DNA from: AWTP1-13 sp963827545
Lineage (GTDB): Bacteria > Pseudomonadota > Alphaproteobacteria > Rhizobiales > Hyphomicrobiaceae
Direction: 5' to 3'
Assembly: GCA_963827545.1 (NCBI GenBank)
Contig: CAWHBI010000009.1
Coordinates: 1-64,000, forward strand
Length of the DNA stretch: 64,000 nt
Below are positions 44,511 through 53,335 of the stretch, piece after piece. The position numbers were made by a program, and so were the translations under genes. The notes below the pieces were generated by a model. It made no database searches and was not told the DNA's origin. It was given only the letters and a program-made list of their open reading frames with translations. The stretch's first letter is position 1, and the number at the start of each line of letters is the position of its first letter.

Positions 44511-45884
44511 ATGGAAAGCTTGTCACGACGCGAGTTCATCAGGCTGGGAACGCTGGGCGCCGGCAGCATTCTATTGCCAGGCGTGGATATCGTGGAAGCT
44601 GCCGAGCCGGAGCAGGAGCCGCACTTCTTCCTGCTGATCGTTCTCGACGGCGGTGCCGACCCTTCCTACATGTTCGACGCGCGGCCACTGTCGATGACTG
44701 CCGCGGGCAAGATCCAGAACTACCTGGGCGAGGAGCCCAGCGTCTGGACGGACCGCAATGGCCAGTCCACCCTTGCAACCCGCCTCGTCGCTCCCCTCGG
44801 GAAATTTCGCGATCGGTTCAGCATCCTCAACGGCGTCTATATGACGCCGAGCTTCGACGGGCACCTGCAGAACATGAACTTCCTTTTCTCGGGCAACCCG
44901 TTCGGCGGCGATTCCTTCATTCCGCACTTGAACCTTGCCGAGACAGGCCGTCGGCAGGGCTCACTCGATGCGGTGCTGCCGACCGCTCCCGTGTTCCTCA
45001 ACGTCAGCAACCATTCCAGCGTGGTTCCGCTGGAAACCCAATCGCTGGAGCAGCTCGCAGACAGGCTGAAGCAGGCCGCGCCGCCTCGCGCGGACGACAA
45101 GATCGGCGGCTTCATCCGCAGCCGCCTGGTTGCCAATGCCAGTGGGGAAGGGCGCATGGCTGCGGGTGCGCGGCTGATGCTGTCCAGCCTCGATCAGGCC
45201 CCCGACATGCACCGCAAGCTGGCCGGCCTGCGGGCGCCCAGGTCCGATCTCAAGCCCGAGGAGCAGTCGATCGCGCTCATCGCGGAATGCTTCCGGCTCC
45301 TGCTGTCGCGCTCGGCCATCTATGTTCTTCGGGAGCAGTTCGACGTGCACGACGCGGACCAGGCAAAGCAACAGCCGAGGCTCTTCACACACGCAGTCGA
45401 GAGAATTGCCACGTTGTTTGCGGCACTGGTGGACACGCCGTTCGATGCCAGGCGATCGATGTTCGATGTCACGACAGTGATGGTTGCGAGCGAGTTTGGC
45501 CGGACCATGCGCTCTGCGGGCATGCACATCGAGAACACCGGCACCAATCACAACCAGTTCGCCAATTCGATCCTGCTCGGCGGCAAAGGCATCCGCGGCG
45601 ACATGGTGATTGGCGCGTCCGACCTTGCCGACGAGAAGGCGCGGCCCTCTAGGGCCCACGTCGCCATGGACCCGGTGCTCGAAAAAGTGATGGGAAGGCC
45701 GATCGATCTGAAAACGCTGCGGGTGCGGCCCGACCAGCCCGACGCGTTCGATCTGCGCGACTATCTTACGATCGGCTCCGTCGTCAACACACTCTACGCC
45801 ATGTTCTCCGTGCCGAAGTCGCGCTACCGCCCGATCGGCCGCAACCTGCCCGAAGCCCCGGTCCTCCACGGGTTGCTCGCGTGA
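44511..45884 (+). CDS. Tat-exported DUF1501 family protein
   Basis: This 457-residue protein has a twin-arginine signal (SRREFIRLG near residue 5). The sulfatase/phosphatase-like DUF1501 core is seen in FFLLIVLDGGADPS and VMVASEFGRTMR, followed by NTGTNHNQFANSILLGG. DUF1501 proteins are related to alkaline-phosphatase-fold enzymes and are abundant in planctomycetes. ATG at 44511 is preferred; GTG at 44496 would overlap the previous stop. Its function is not established. It is a Tat substrate, so it folds with a cofactor or metal before export. Confidence 0.85.
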   Translation: MESLSRREFIRLGTLGAGSILLPGVDIVEAAEPEQEPHFFLLIVLDGGADPSYMFDARPLSMTAAGKIQNYLGEEPSVWTDRNGQSTLATRLVAPLGKFRDRFSILNGVYMTPSFDGHLQNMNFLFSGNPFGGDSFIPHLNLAETGRRQGSLDAVLPTAPVFLNVSNHSSVVPLETQSLEQLADRLKQAAPPRADDKIGGFIRSRLVANASGEGRMAAGARLMLSSLDQAPDMHRKLAGLRAPRSDLKPEEQSIALIAECFRLLLSRSAIYVLREQFDVHDADQAKQQPRLFTHAVERIATLFAALVDTPFDARRSMFDVTTVMVASEFGRTMRSAGMHIENTGTNHNQFANSILLGGKGIRGDMVIGASDLADEKARPSRAHVAMDPVLEKVMGRPIDLKTLRVRPDQPDAFDLRDYLTIGSVVNTLYAMFSVPKSRYRPIGRNLPEAPVLHGLLA

Positions 45885-45910
45885 GACATCTGGAGCAGGA
45901 GACCTTTGCC

Positions 45911-47506
45911 ATGCCGGGCGCCGGCCTCGTGGCCTCCGGCCACTCGCCAATCGCAGTGAACCTGCGCAGGCGGATCCACGTTCTGGGTGCCACGGCCCTC
46001 ACCTCGTACGCCGGCATGGCTGTCCTCTCGTACGTGCAGGCGCCCGCGCTCTGGCGCCACGAGGACGCCCCGCACACCAAGGCCTTCTTCGAGGGGCTCG
46101 CTGCTTGGCTGCAACCCTTGCTGCCCGCCCCGGCGGCCTGGCTGTCTGGAAATCCACTCTTCGACAGCCCATCCTCGGTCATCTTGAGCTACTGGCTGCC
46201 GCTCGCCGTGGTGAGCACGGTTGTCCTCGCCCTGGTGATGTTCTTGTCGCGGCACGGTGAGCGTACCGACGCCGAATTGGCCAAGCTGCTCTTCAACTGG
46301 TCTCTCGCCTTCGCAGCTGTCTGCGCCCTGGCATTTCCGGTGTTCACCCAGGACTTCTGGCTATCGGCGGCATGGGGGCGGATGATCGCGGCGGGCCTGA
46401 ACCCTTACTACGCGCTCTTTACCGCTGACTCGCTGGCCGGCCTGCCTCTCGATCACTTTCCGATGCCGATGTCATACGCCCCCCTGTGGGGGCTTGTCTC
46501 CGGCGGCGTGATGCTCATCGCTGGCGCCAGCGTTGTGGCTTCGGCCCTGCTCTTCAAGGCGACGCTGGCGACCGCATGGATCGCATCGCTGTATCTCGTC
46601 TCCAGGATCACGGAGCATGCGCCGCCCCGCGACCGATGCCTAGCCATCTCCGTCTTCGGGTGGACCCCCGTCGGCGTGTCGCAGTCGTTGGCCGAGGGTC
46701 ACAACGACATCGCGATGGTCGCGCTGGCCCTGCTCTGGCTGCTCGGTCTGATGCGGGGCTGGCAAGCGGCGCCCATTGCACTCGCTGCATCGACACTCTG
46801 CAAGTACGCGACCGCGCCCCTGTTCATCATCGACGCCATCCATGCGATCCGGTACGCAAAAGCTGACTGGCGCAGCTACGTGCAGCGGCTGGCGGCCGCC
46901 ACGGCCTTTGCCCTGGCGATCATGGCTGTCTTCTATCGATCCCCGCAGTTCTTTGACGGCATCAGGGTCGTCAATGAGTGGCACTTCCTGCGGCCCGTGG
47001 ATGCGCTGCATGCGATCGAGCTGATGCTGGGCCTGTCGCTCTGGCCGTTGAGGATCGCAGCGCTCGCCGTTTTCCCGATCCTTGCCGTTCACACCGTCTG
47101 GACCGCCTGGAGAGAACCGGTATTCGAGCGGCTCATCCGGGCATCTATCGCTCTCATGGCGTCGATTCTATTCGCGGCCGCAAGCCACATATGGCCCTGG
47201 TACGCGGTGTGGGGTCTCGGGCTGGCAGCCCTGGTGCCGACGTGGTGGCTCTCGCGATTCATGATCGGCGTGGCAGTCTTGGCGCCGTTCACCCTGGCAT
47301 CCTGGTGGGTCGAGCCGTTTGCGCACCATCGAGAGGTGGCGGCGCTCGTCATGTACGGCGGTGCCTTCGCGTGGATGGTTTTCACGCGGCCAGGGTCGGT
47401 CACTAAGGAGACTGTTCGAGAGACGGGCCGGCCCTTGCCCGGCGTTGAAGCACGGCCGGTGGACCGTCCCGCGTTTCACATCGAGCGGACCGGCACGCAT
47501 GGCTAG
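45911..47506 (+). CDS. Polytopic glycosyltransferase, MptA/GT87-like
   Basis: This 531-residue membrane protein has about 12 hydrophobic helices. GLNPYYALF, SYAPLWGLVSGG and SLAEGHNDIAM match polyprenol-phosphate-mannose-dependent mannosyltransferases of the MptA/GT87 group, in which NPY and the EGHND loop are hallmarks. It would transfer a sugar from a lipid-linked donor on the periplasmic side. ATG at 45911 with AGGAG upstream is preferred over GTG at 45881. It follows the DUF1501 gene with overlap or near overlap. Confidence 0.78.
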   Translation: MPGAGLVASGHSPIAVNLRRRIHVLGATALTSYAGMAVLSYVQAPALWRHEDAPHTKAFFEGLAAWLQPLLPAPAAWLSGNPLFDSPSSVILSYWLPLAVVSTVVLALVMFLSRHGERTDAELAKLLFNWSLAFAAVCALAFPVFTQDFWLSAAWGRMIAAGLNPYYALFTADSLAGLPLDHFPMPMSYAPLWGLVSGGVMLIAGASVVASALLFKATLATAWIASLYLVSRITEHAPPRDRCLAISVFGWTPVGVSQSLAEGHNDIAMVALALLWLLGLMRGWQAAPIALAASTLCKYATAPLFIIDAIHAIRYAKADWRSYVQRLAAATAFALAIMAVFYRSPQFFDGIRVVNEWHFLRPVDALHAIELMLGLSLWPLRIAALAVFPILAVHTVWTAWREPVFERLIRASIALMASILFAAASHIWPWYAVWGLGLAALVPTWWLSRFMIGVAVLAPFTLASWWVEPFAHHREVAALVMYGGAFAWMVFTRPGSVTKETVRETGRPLPGVEARPVDRPAFHIERTGTHG

Positions 47507-47582
47507 TGGAGCAGTCTTGCGCTTGCCGAGTGGCAAACCGTGAAGTCGGAGCGCTGCGAATTCGTCTCGGGAGCTCAAGCCC

Positions 47583-48926
47583 GTGCATAAGAGGCTCACA
47601 CGAGGAGAAGCGGCCGGTCGAGCCACGCGACGCCCCGTGCCGCTGCCTGCGAGGTCTTCGAGGCCTTGGCCACCAATCGCTCCGGGCAGGTTTTGGTGGT
47701 GCGCGCTCCTCGGCACGGTCGTACATGTGGCCCTGTGGCAGGTATCGGAGCCCCCGACGCTCTTCAGCGACTTCTACAAGGCCTACTACCCGGCCGCCGA
47801 AGTGCTGTGGGAGAACGGCTTTCACACTACTTTTCCCTTCACCGAGGCCGGCGCGGGCGGCTTCGTCAACCTGCCCATAGTGGGCTGGCTGTTCGTGCCT
47901 TTGGTCCCGCTGGGTGAAGAGCTCGCAGGGTGGGCCTTTCTCGGCTTGGGCGCCATCGCCACGATGCTGGCCTATCTTATGCTACGTCGGATGGCGCGCC
48001 CCGAGGCCGACATCGGCGCGCCCTTGATCCTCCTGTTTCTTCTCAACGGACCGTTGATCAACAGCCTGCGCGAAGGCAACACCACCCACTTCGTTCTGCT
48101 GTTTCTGATCGTGGCCCTGATGCTCCTGCAACGCGGGGCGGACTTCACGGCGGGACTACTGCTCGGACTGTGCGCCATCATCAAGCTTCCTCTGCTCCTT
48201 TATGCGATGTATTTCCTGCTGCGGCGCCGCTGGATGGTGGTCGCGGGCGGGGCGAGCGCCATCGGGGCGGTGGCGGCGCTCTCAGTTGCCGCCTTCGGAT
48301 TGGCCAACAATGTCAGCTGGTTCAACTATTGCATCGAGCCATTTCTCGGAGGCATCATTCCGGCATTCAATGTTCAGTCGATCGACGGCTTCGCCGTCCG
48401 GCTGATCACGGGCACATCGAGATTGGCCGACTGGGATCCGATGGACCCACCCGCGGCGTACAAGATCATTCGACTCTTCATCTTTGCGGCGATCCTCGGT
48501 GGCGCCGTTCTCGTGGCACGGCGCTCCAGTCGGAATGAAGCCACCGCACCGAGCCGGCCTCGAACGCGCACGCGAGAGACGCTCGAGTATTCCCTGGTCT
48601 TGACTCTCGCGCTCGTCGTCAGCCCGATCTCCTGGTCGCACTACTACCTGTTGTTGCTGCTACCCTGGGGGCTCTATCTCGGCAAGCAACTGCCGCTTGT
48701 CGCAGATCCCCTGACGCGTGTGCTCACTGGGGCATCAATTGTGCTGGCCTCTTTGCCGATCTTGGTGCTGCCGCTGCAAACGGACGTGCTTGGCGAAACG
48801 CTGGCCCGAACCCTTGTGTCGGCGCACCTCTTTGGCGGTGTAGCGCTGCTGATAGCGCTCATGCGCTCCCTGTATATGCTGAGCGACGCGCCGCTGCGCG
48901 TCCATGCCGCTGACGTCGTCACCTGA
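47583..48926 (+). CDS. Polytopic glycosyltransferase, GT87-like (second)
   Basis: This 447-residue membrane protein has about 10 helices. The DUF2029/GT87 pattern is visible: SDFYKAYYPAAEVLW, then REGNTTHFVLLFLI and GLCAIIKLPLLLYAMYFL. The acceptor and donor cannot be read, but the family uses polyprenyl-phosphate sugars. The GTG start at 47583 follows a GGGAG. Its stop overlaps the next gene's ATG (TGATG), so it is translationally coupled to the third transferase. Confidence 0.75.
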   Translation: MHKRLTRGEAAGRATRRPVPLPARSSRPWPPIAPGRFWWCALLGTVVHVALWQVSEPPTLFSDFYKAYYPAAEVLWENGFHTTFPFTEAGAGGFVNLPIVGWLFVPLVPLGEELAGWAFLGLGAIATMLAYLMLRRMARPEADIGAPLILLFLLNGPLINSLREGNTTHFVLLFLIVALMLLQRGADFTAGLLLGLCAIIKLPLLLYAMYFLLRRRWMVVAGGASAIGAVAALSVAAFGLANNVSWFNYCIEPFLGGIIPAFNVQSIDGFAVRLITGTSRLADWDPMDPPAAYKIIRLFIFAAILGGAVLVARRSSRNEATAPSRPRTRTRETLEYSLVLTLALVVSPISWSHYYLLLLLPWGLYLGKQLPLVADPLTRVLTGASIVLASLPILVLPLQTDVLGETLARTLVSAHLFGGVALLIALMRSLYMLSDAPLRVHAADVVT

Positions 48927-50326
48927 TGCACGAGGGCCCGTCATCCCCTGCCCGGACTCCGAAGGCCCTGACGCTCGGCTTGCTGCTCTTCTTGCTGATG
49001 AATGCTCTTGGGGTCAGCGGGCTGCTCTGGTTGGCCTCGCCGGAACCCCACAAGGAGACCGTGCTCAAGCACAGCTGGGAGCTGGTGCGAGGCGTGGCCG
49101 GCGACGATTCATGGGGCACCATGTATGCCGCGCTCGAACGTGTTCGCGAAAGACCCGACCTGCCGCTCTATACGCAGGTCTTCTTCTTGGAGCAGTTTCG
49201 CTTCCAGTATCCCCCGTCGTCACTGTTCGCCCTTGCCGCCATGCAGGTGGCTGCGCCTGCGAGACTTCAGATCGACGACGTTTACGAAGGGCCTTGGCCG
49301 CCCATCAATACCGTTGTCGCCTGGGTTTTCATCGTGCTGACGGCCGCGACCGTGGCGGCCCTGCTGGAAGATCGGCTGAGAAGCGCCCAACCGAACGTAC
49401 ACTGGCACCAGCAGATGTGGCTGCGGGCCGTGGTCGTCTTTGGCTTGGTGCTGACATTCTATCCGATCGTGAAAGCCTTCACGCTCGGTCAGATCCAGGT
49501 CTGGATCAATGCCCTGTTCGCGGTGGGGCTGCTCGCATGGGTCAAGAGGTGGAAAATTTCCGCCGGCATCCTGGTGGGTATCATCAGCCTCATCAAGCCT
49601 CACTATGGGCTCGTGCTGATCTGGGCCCTGCTGCGCCGGGAGTTCGTCCTGGCGGTTGCGTGCGCAGCTACGGTTGTGCTGGGTCTCGGCGCATCCGTGG
49701 CCGTGTACGGGATGGCGAACCATTTCGACTATGTGCGCGTCGTCTCCTTCCTTTCACAGCACGGGGAAACGTACTATCCCAATCAGTCGGTGAACGGTCT
49801 GCTCAACCGGCTGATGAGCATCCGTGATCCGCAGGCTTACGTCAGCCTCGACCTGCCAGCCGGACAGTTTCCCCCATTCACACCGTGGATCTATGCAATC
49901 ACGCTCGCGAGCTCGATCGCGATCCTGATCGGCGCGCTGCTGCCCAAGCGCGGCAGCGGCGACGCGGACCGCGTCGCGGACTTCGCGATCATAGCGCTCA
50001 GCTGCACGATGGCATCACCCATTGCCTGGGAGCATCACTATGGCATTACTTTGCCGATGTATGCCATTTTGCTGGCGAGCAGCCTCAGCGATCGCATCCG
50101 CCTCGTCCCCATTGGCGTCTCATATGTGCTGGTTAGCACGTTCGTGCAGGTCGCCAACCTGCTGGCCGGAGGTCCGCTAAACGTCCTGCAGTCCACCTTG
50201 TTTCTTGGTGCCCTCGTGCTGCTCTGGTTACTTTATTGGCAGGCTACGGCCTCACCCGCGACCGAGGCCCGCGGTGCCAGCAGAATAGTCACTGATCGCA
50301 CCCAACAGCCGGAATTTTCTGCATGA
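48926..50326 (+). CDS. Polytopic glycosyltransferase, GT87-like (third)
   Basis: This 466-residue membrane protein has about 10 helices. It shows the same fold family: QFRFQYPPSSLF, FTLGQIQVWINALFAVGLL, GIISLIKPHYGLVLIWALL and SPIAWEHHYG, as in polyprenol-sugar-dependent transferases. It differs from its neighbours by more than 50 percent, so the three are not recent duplicates. It is directly coupled to the second GT by a 1-base overlap. A 57-base gap precedes the UbiA-family gene. Confidence 0.75.
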   Translation: MHEGPSSPARTPKALTLGLLLFLLMNALGVSGLLWLASPEPHKETVLKHSWELVRGVAGDDSWGTMYAALERVRERPDLPLYTQVFFLEQFRFQYPPSSLFALAAMQVAAPARLQIDDVYEGPWPPINTVVAWVFIVLTAATVAALLEDRLRSAQPNVHWHQQMWLRAVVVFGLVLTFYPIVKAFTLGQIQVWINALFAVGLLAWVKRWKISAGILVGIISLIKPHYGLVLIWALLRREFVLAVACAATVVLGLGASVAVYGMANHFDYVRVVSFLSQHGETYYPNQSVNGLLNRLMSIRDPQAYVSLDLPAGQFPPFTPWIYAITLASSIAILIGALLPKRGSGDADRVADFAIIALSCTMASPIAWEHHYGITLPMYAILLASSLSDRIRLVPIGVSYVLVSTFVQVANLLAGGPLNVLQSTLFLGALVLLWLLYWQATASPATEARGASRIVTDRTQQPEFSA

Positions 50327-50383
50327 GCTTTTGCACGCTGGCCTGCTACAAAGGACTGCGTGGCCGGTCGTCGTGGAGGGGCA

Positions 50384-51400
50384 ATGCAGCGGCGAACGAA
50401 TGGCGGCGGCGAGGTGCCGGGGGGAGCACTACCTGACGACACCGGCATGCCCGTGCCGGCGGGCGCATCCAAATCACAGCGGCCGGCTGCGCTCCCTCAT
50501 CGAGGATCGCCACTCTTGGTCCTGGGTGCGCTCGCCCAGAGCTTGCGGCCCCATCAATGCGTCAAGAACCTCATCGTGTTCGTGCCGGTCATCCTCGGCG
50601 GCCGCCTGACCGATCTGACCGAGGTCACCGATACGTCCGTCGCCTTCGTTGCGCTGAGCCTCGTCGCTTCCGGCACGTACCTCGTCAACGACATCTGGGA
50701 CATTGCCGACGATCAAAAGCATTGGTCAAAGAGGCATCGGCCGATTGCGAGCGGGCGTCTCTCTGCAGCCACTGCCCTCGCCGCCGCATTGGTGATGATC
50801 CCGGCTGGCGTGCTGATCGGGACCCTGCTCTCTTGGGCAACCGGCGGCATGCTGCTGCTCTACCTGGCCGTTACGCTGTGTTACACGTTGCGCTTGAAAG
50901 CCATTCCGTTCCTCGATGGGCTGACGCTGGCCACCCTCTTCACCATCAGACTCGGGATCGGCGCCGTTGCAGCCGACGTTCCCCCGTCACCTTGGCTATT
51001 TGTCTTCTCGATGTTCCTGTTCTCCTCGCTCAGCTACGCGAAGCGATACACAGAGCTCGCACGAGCAATCCTGCTGCAGGACAAGCATATGAACGGCCGA
51101 GGCTATCGGCTGATCGATGCGCCAATGGTGCTGACCGTTGGGCTGGCGACCGGTATCGGCGCCGTCATGATCATGGTCCTCTATATCGTCGAGGAAGCGT
51201 TCCGCAGCAGCTTCTACGGCAGCACGAGTTGGTTGTGGGGCTTTCCGCCGCTGGTGTTCCTGTTTGTCGTGCGCATCTGGCTCGTGAGCTCGCGCGGCGA
51301 AATGAACGACGATCCAGTCGCCTTCGCCATCAAAGACCGGATCTGCATTGCACTTCTGGGCTTGCTGCTTGTCTGCTTCGGGTTCGCGTGGCTCAGCTGA
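50384..51400 (+). CDS. UbiA-family decaprenyl-phosphate phosphoribosyltransferase-like enzyme
   Basis: This 338-residue membrane enzyme has the UbiA motif NDIWDIADDQKHWSKRHRP and the DPPR-synthase pattern IGAVAADVPPSPWLF with YAKRYTEL. In mycobacteria this family (Rv3806c) makes decaprenyl-phosphoribose, the first step to the arabinose donor DPA. ATG at 50384 has GGAGG upstream. An epimerase (DprE1/E2) is not encoded nearby, so a ribose-type donor or an unlinked epimerase is possible. It closes the operon. Confidence 0.85.
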   Translation: MQRRTNGGGEVPGGALPDDTGMPVPAGASKSQRPAALPHRGSPLLVLGALAQSLRPHQCVKNLIVFVPVILGGRLTDLTEVTDTSVAFVALSLVASGTYLVNDIWDIADDQKHWSKRHRPIASGRLSAATALAAALVMIPAGVLIGTLLSWATGGMLLLYLAVTLCYTLRLKAIPFLDGLTLATLFTIRLGIGAVAADVPPSPWLFVFSMFLFSSLSYAKRYTELARAILLQDKHMNGRGYRLIDAPMVLTVGLATGIGAVMIMVLYIVEEAFRSSFYGSTSWLWGFPPLVFLFVVRIWLVSSRGEMNDDPVAFAIKDRICIALLGLLLVCFGFAWLS

Positions 51401-51551
51401 GGTCACCGAGGCGGCCAACTCAAGTGACCGGCTCGCACAGGGTGGGCCGCCCGCCCCTGAGAGACATGTGCACGATACACGCCGCCAACATTTCTTTCTC
51501 CCGCCCGCCTGTCTGTTATGAGCAGATCCCCTCCAGACCTCAGAGAGTAGA

Positions 51552-51589
51552 ATATTCCTAGTCTCCACGCATTGTGGAAAGATATTCCT
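51552..51589. promoter_or_regulatory. Direct repeats upstream of cysH
   Basis: ATATTCCT occurs at 51552-51559 and again at 51582-51589, exactly 30 bases apart, and a GGAA (51576-51579) lies between. The first copy sits in TAGAATATTCCTA. The region from 51541 to 51600 is AT-rich against its surroundings. The three-turn spacing suggests a regulator that binds two sites on one face, for example a LysR-type sulfur regulator. No regulator gene lies nearby. The remaining part of the 264-base gap shows nothing else. Confidence 0.45.
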
Positions 51590-51664
51590 TTTTTATTTTG
51601 AGATGCATGCTTTTCTGAGAAATTGTTTCCTCTATATTCCGCCGGATCAGCCAAGGATAGGCAC

Positions 51665-52432
51665 ATGTCGCAGCCGCTCATCAATGATCGCAACGTCCAG
51701 GGCCCTGCCCTCGCGTCCGCACTCGATGGCCGGCTCCGCCTCTTACACGACCTCGGGTCCAGACTCGCATTGGTTCGCAGCGCGGTGCAGGGACCTGTCG
51801 CATTTTCCACCAGCCTGGGGCTCGAGGACCAAGCCATCCTTTGCGCCATTGCCCAGGCGGCTCCCGGCACCGACGTCTTCATGTTGGATACCGGTCGCCA
51901 TTTCCCCGAGACGCTCGAGACACTCGACCAAAGCGAGCTGCGCTTCGGCTTGCGTATCCGCGTCATCGCGCCGGACGCCAAAGACTTGGAGGAGCTGATC
52001 GCCCGAGACGGCGTGTTCGGCTTTCGCCTGTCCATCGAGGGCCGCAAGGCCTGCTGCGATGTCCGCAAGGTTCGGCCGCTACGGCGCGCCCTCGAGGGTG
52101 CCGCCGCCTGGATTACAGGGCTGAGGCGCGAGCAGTCGGCTGGCCGAGCTGCAGTGCCCTTCGCCTCCTGGGACCCCGACCACCGGTTGGTCAAGATCAA
52201 CCCGCTGGCGGACTGGTCGCTCGAACGTCTGGAAGCCTACATCACGGCCAACGATGTTCCGGTCAATCCCCTGCATTCGCGCGGCTTTTCCTCCATCGGT
52301 TGCCAGCCGTGCACCCGCGCGGTTCTGCCGGGTGAGGATGCCAGGGCCGGGCGCTGGTGGTGGGAGCTGGAAGACGGCAAGGAATGTGGGCTGCACAGCC
52401 CGCGGAGGCCGCAAGCGGAGGCCGCGGCGTGA
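51665..52432 (+). CDS. cysH: Adenylylsulfate (APS) reductase CysH
   Basis: CysH reduces activated sulfate to sulfite with thioredoxin. The 255-residue protein contains the paired cysteines Cys130-Cys131 and CQPC (Cys213, Cys216) that bind a [4Fe-4S] cluster, which marks an APS-type rather than PAPS-type enzyme, and the C-terminal ECGLH (residues 240-244) with the catalytic Cys. ATG at 51665 is chosen after AAGGATAGGCAC. It overlaps cysD by 4 bases. Confidence 0.94.
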   Translation: MSQPLINDRNVQGPALASALDGRLRLLHDLGSRLALVRSAVQGPVAFSTSLGLEDQAILCAIAQAAPGTDVFMLDTGRHFPETLETLDQSELRFGLRIRVIAPDAKDLEELIARDGVFGFRLSIEGRKACCDVRKVRPLRRALEGAAAWITGLRREQSAGRAAVPFASWDPDHRLVKINPLADWSLERLEAYITANDVPVNPLHSRGFSSIGCQPCTRAVLPGEDARAGRWWWELEDGKECGLHSPRRPQAEAAA

Positions 52433-53335
52433 CCGCGCCTCTCACCCATCTCGATCTGCTCGAGGCGGAAAGCATCCACATTTTTCGGGAGGCCGCGGCG
52501 CAGTTCCGGCGGCCCGTGCTGCTCTATTCCATCGGCAAGGACTCGACCGTGCTTCTGCACCTGGCGCGCAAGGCGTTCTATCCGGCCAAGCCGCCGTTGC
52601 CGCTGCTGCATGTCGACACGACCTGGAAGTTTCGCGACATGATCGCCTTCCGCGATCGCACCGCGCGCGAGCTCGGCCTCGAGCTGATCATCCATACCAA
52701 CAAGGACGGGCTCGCTGCCGGCATCAATCCGATCGACTACCCGCCCTCAACCTACACCGACGTCATGAAGACACAGGCGCTGCGGCAGGCGCTCGATCTG
52801 CACGGCTTCGATGCGGCGTTCGGCGGGGCGCGGCGCGACGAGGAAGCCTCGCGGGCCAAGGAGCGCGTGTTCTCCTTCCGATCACAAGGCCACCGCTGGA
52901 ACCCGCGCAAGCAGCGCCCAGAGATGTGGCGGCTGCTCAACGGACGCCTCGGCGGCGGAGAAAGCGCGCGTGTCTTCCCGCTCTCCAATTGGACCGAGAA
53001 GGACGTTTGGCGCTACATCGCCCGCGAGCAGCTCGATGTGGTTCCGCTTTACTTCGCCGCCAAGCTCCCGACTATCGAGCGCAATGGCAGCCTGCTGGTG
53101 CTCGACGACGACCGGATGCCGCTGCGCCCAGGCGAGACCGCGCTCCCCCGGCAGGTCCGGTTCCGCACGCTGGGCTGCTGGCCGCTGACCGCGGCCATCG
53201 AATCTCGATGCCACCGATCTCTACAGCGTCATCGGGGAGACGCTGTCGGCACGCGTTTCGGAGCGCCAGGGGCGGCTCATCGACCACGATGAAGCCGGTG
53301 CGATGGAGCGCAAGAAGCAGGAGGGGTACTTCTGA
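52429..53335 (+). CDS. cysD: Sulfate adenylyltransferase subunit 2, CysD (frameshifted)
   Basis: CysD catalyses sulfate adenylylation together with the GTPase CysN. The protein has the PP-loop YSIGKDST and the GGARRDEEASRAKER region, and would be 301 residues, the normal length. The frame breaks near 53206: after LGCWPLTAAIES one frame reads RCHRSLQ and the other DATDLYSVIGETLSARVSE, ending RKKQEGYF. Removing one base in AATCTCGATG restores the gene. GTG at 52429 overlaps the cysH stop. The break is likely a sequence error because cysN continues directly. Confidence 0.88.

Noticed and set aside
45911..50326. The three polytopic transferases as tandem duplicates
   Set aside because: Their lengths, motif order and sequences differ too much by eye for recent duplication; they are distant members of one superfamily.
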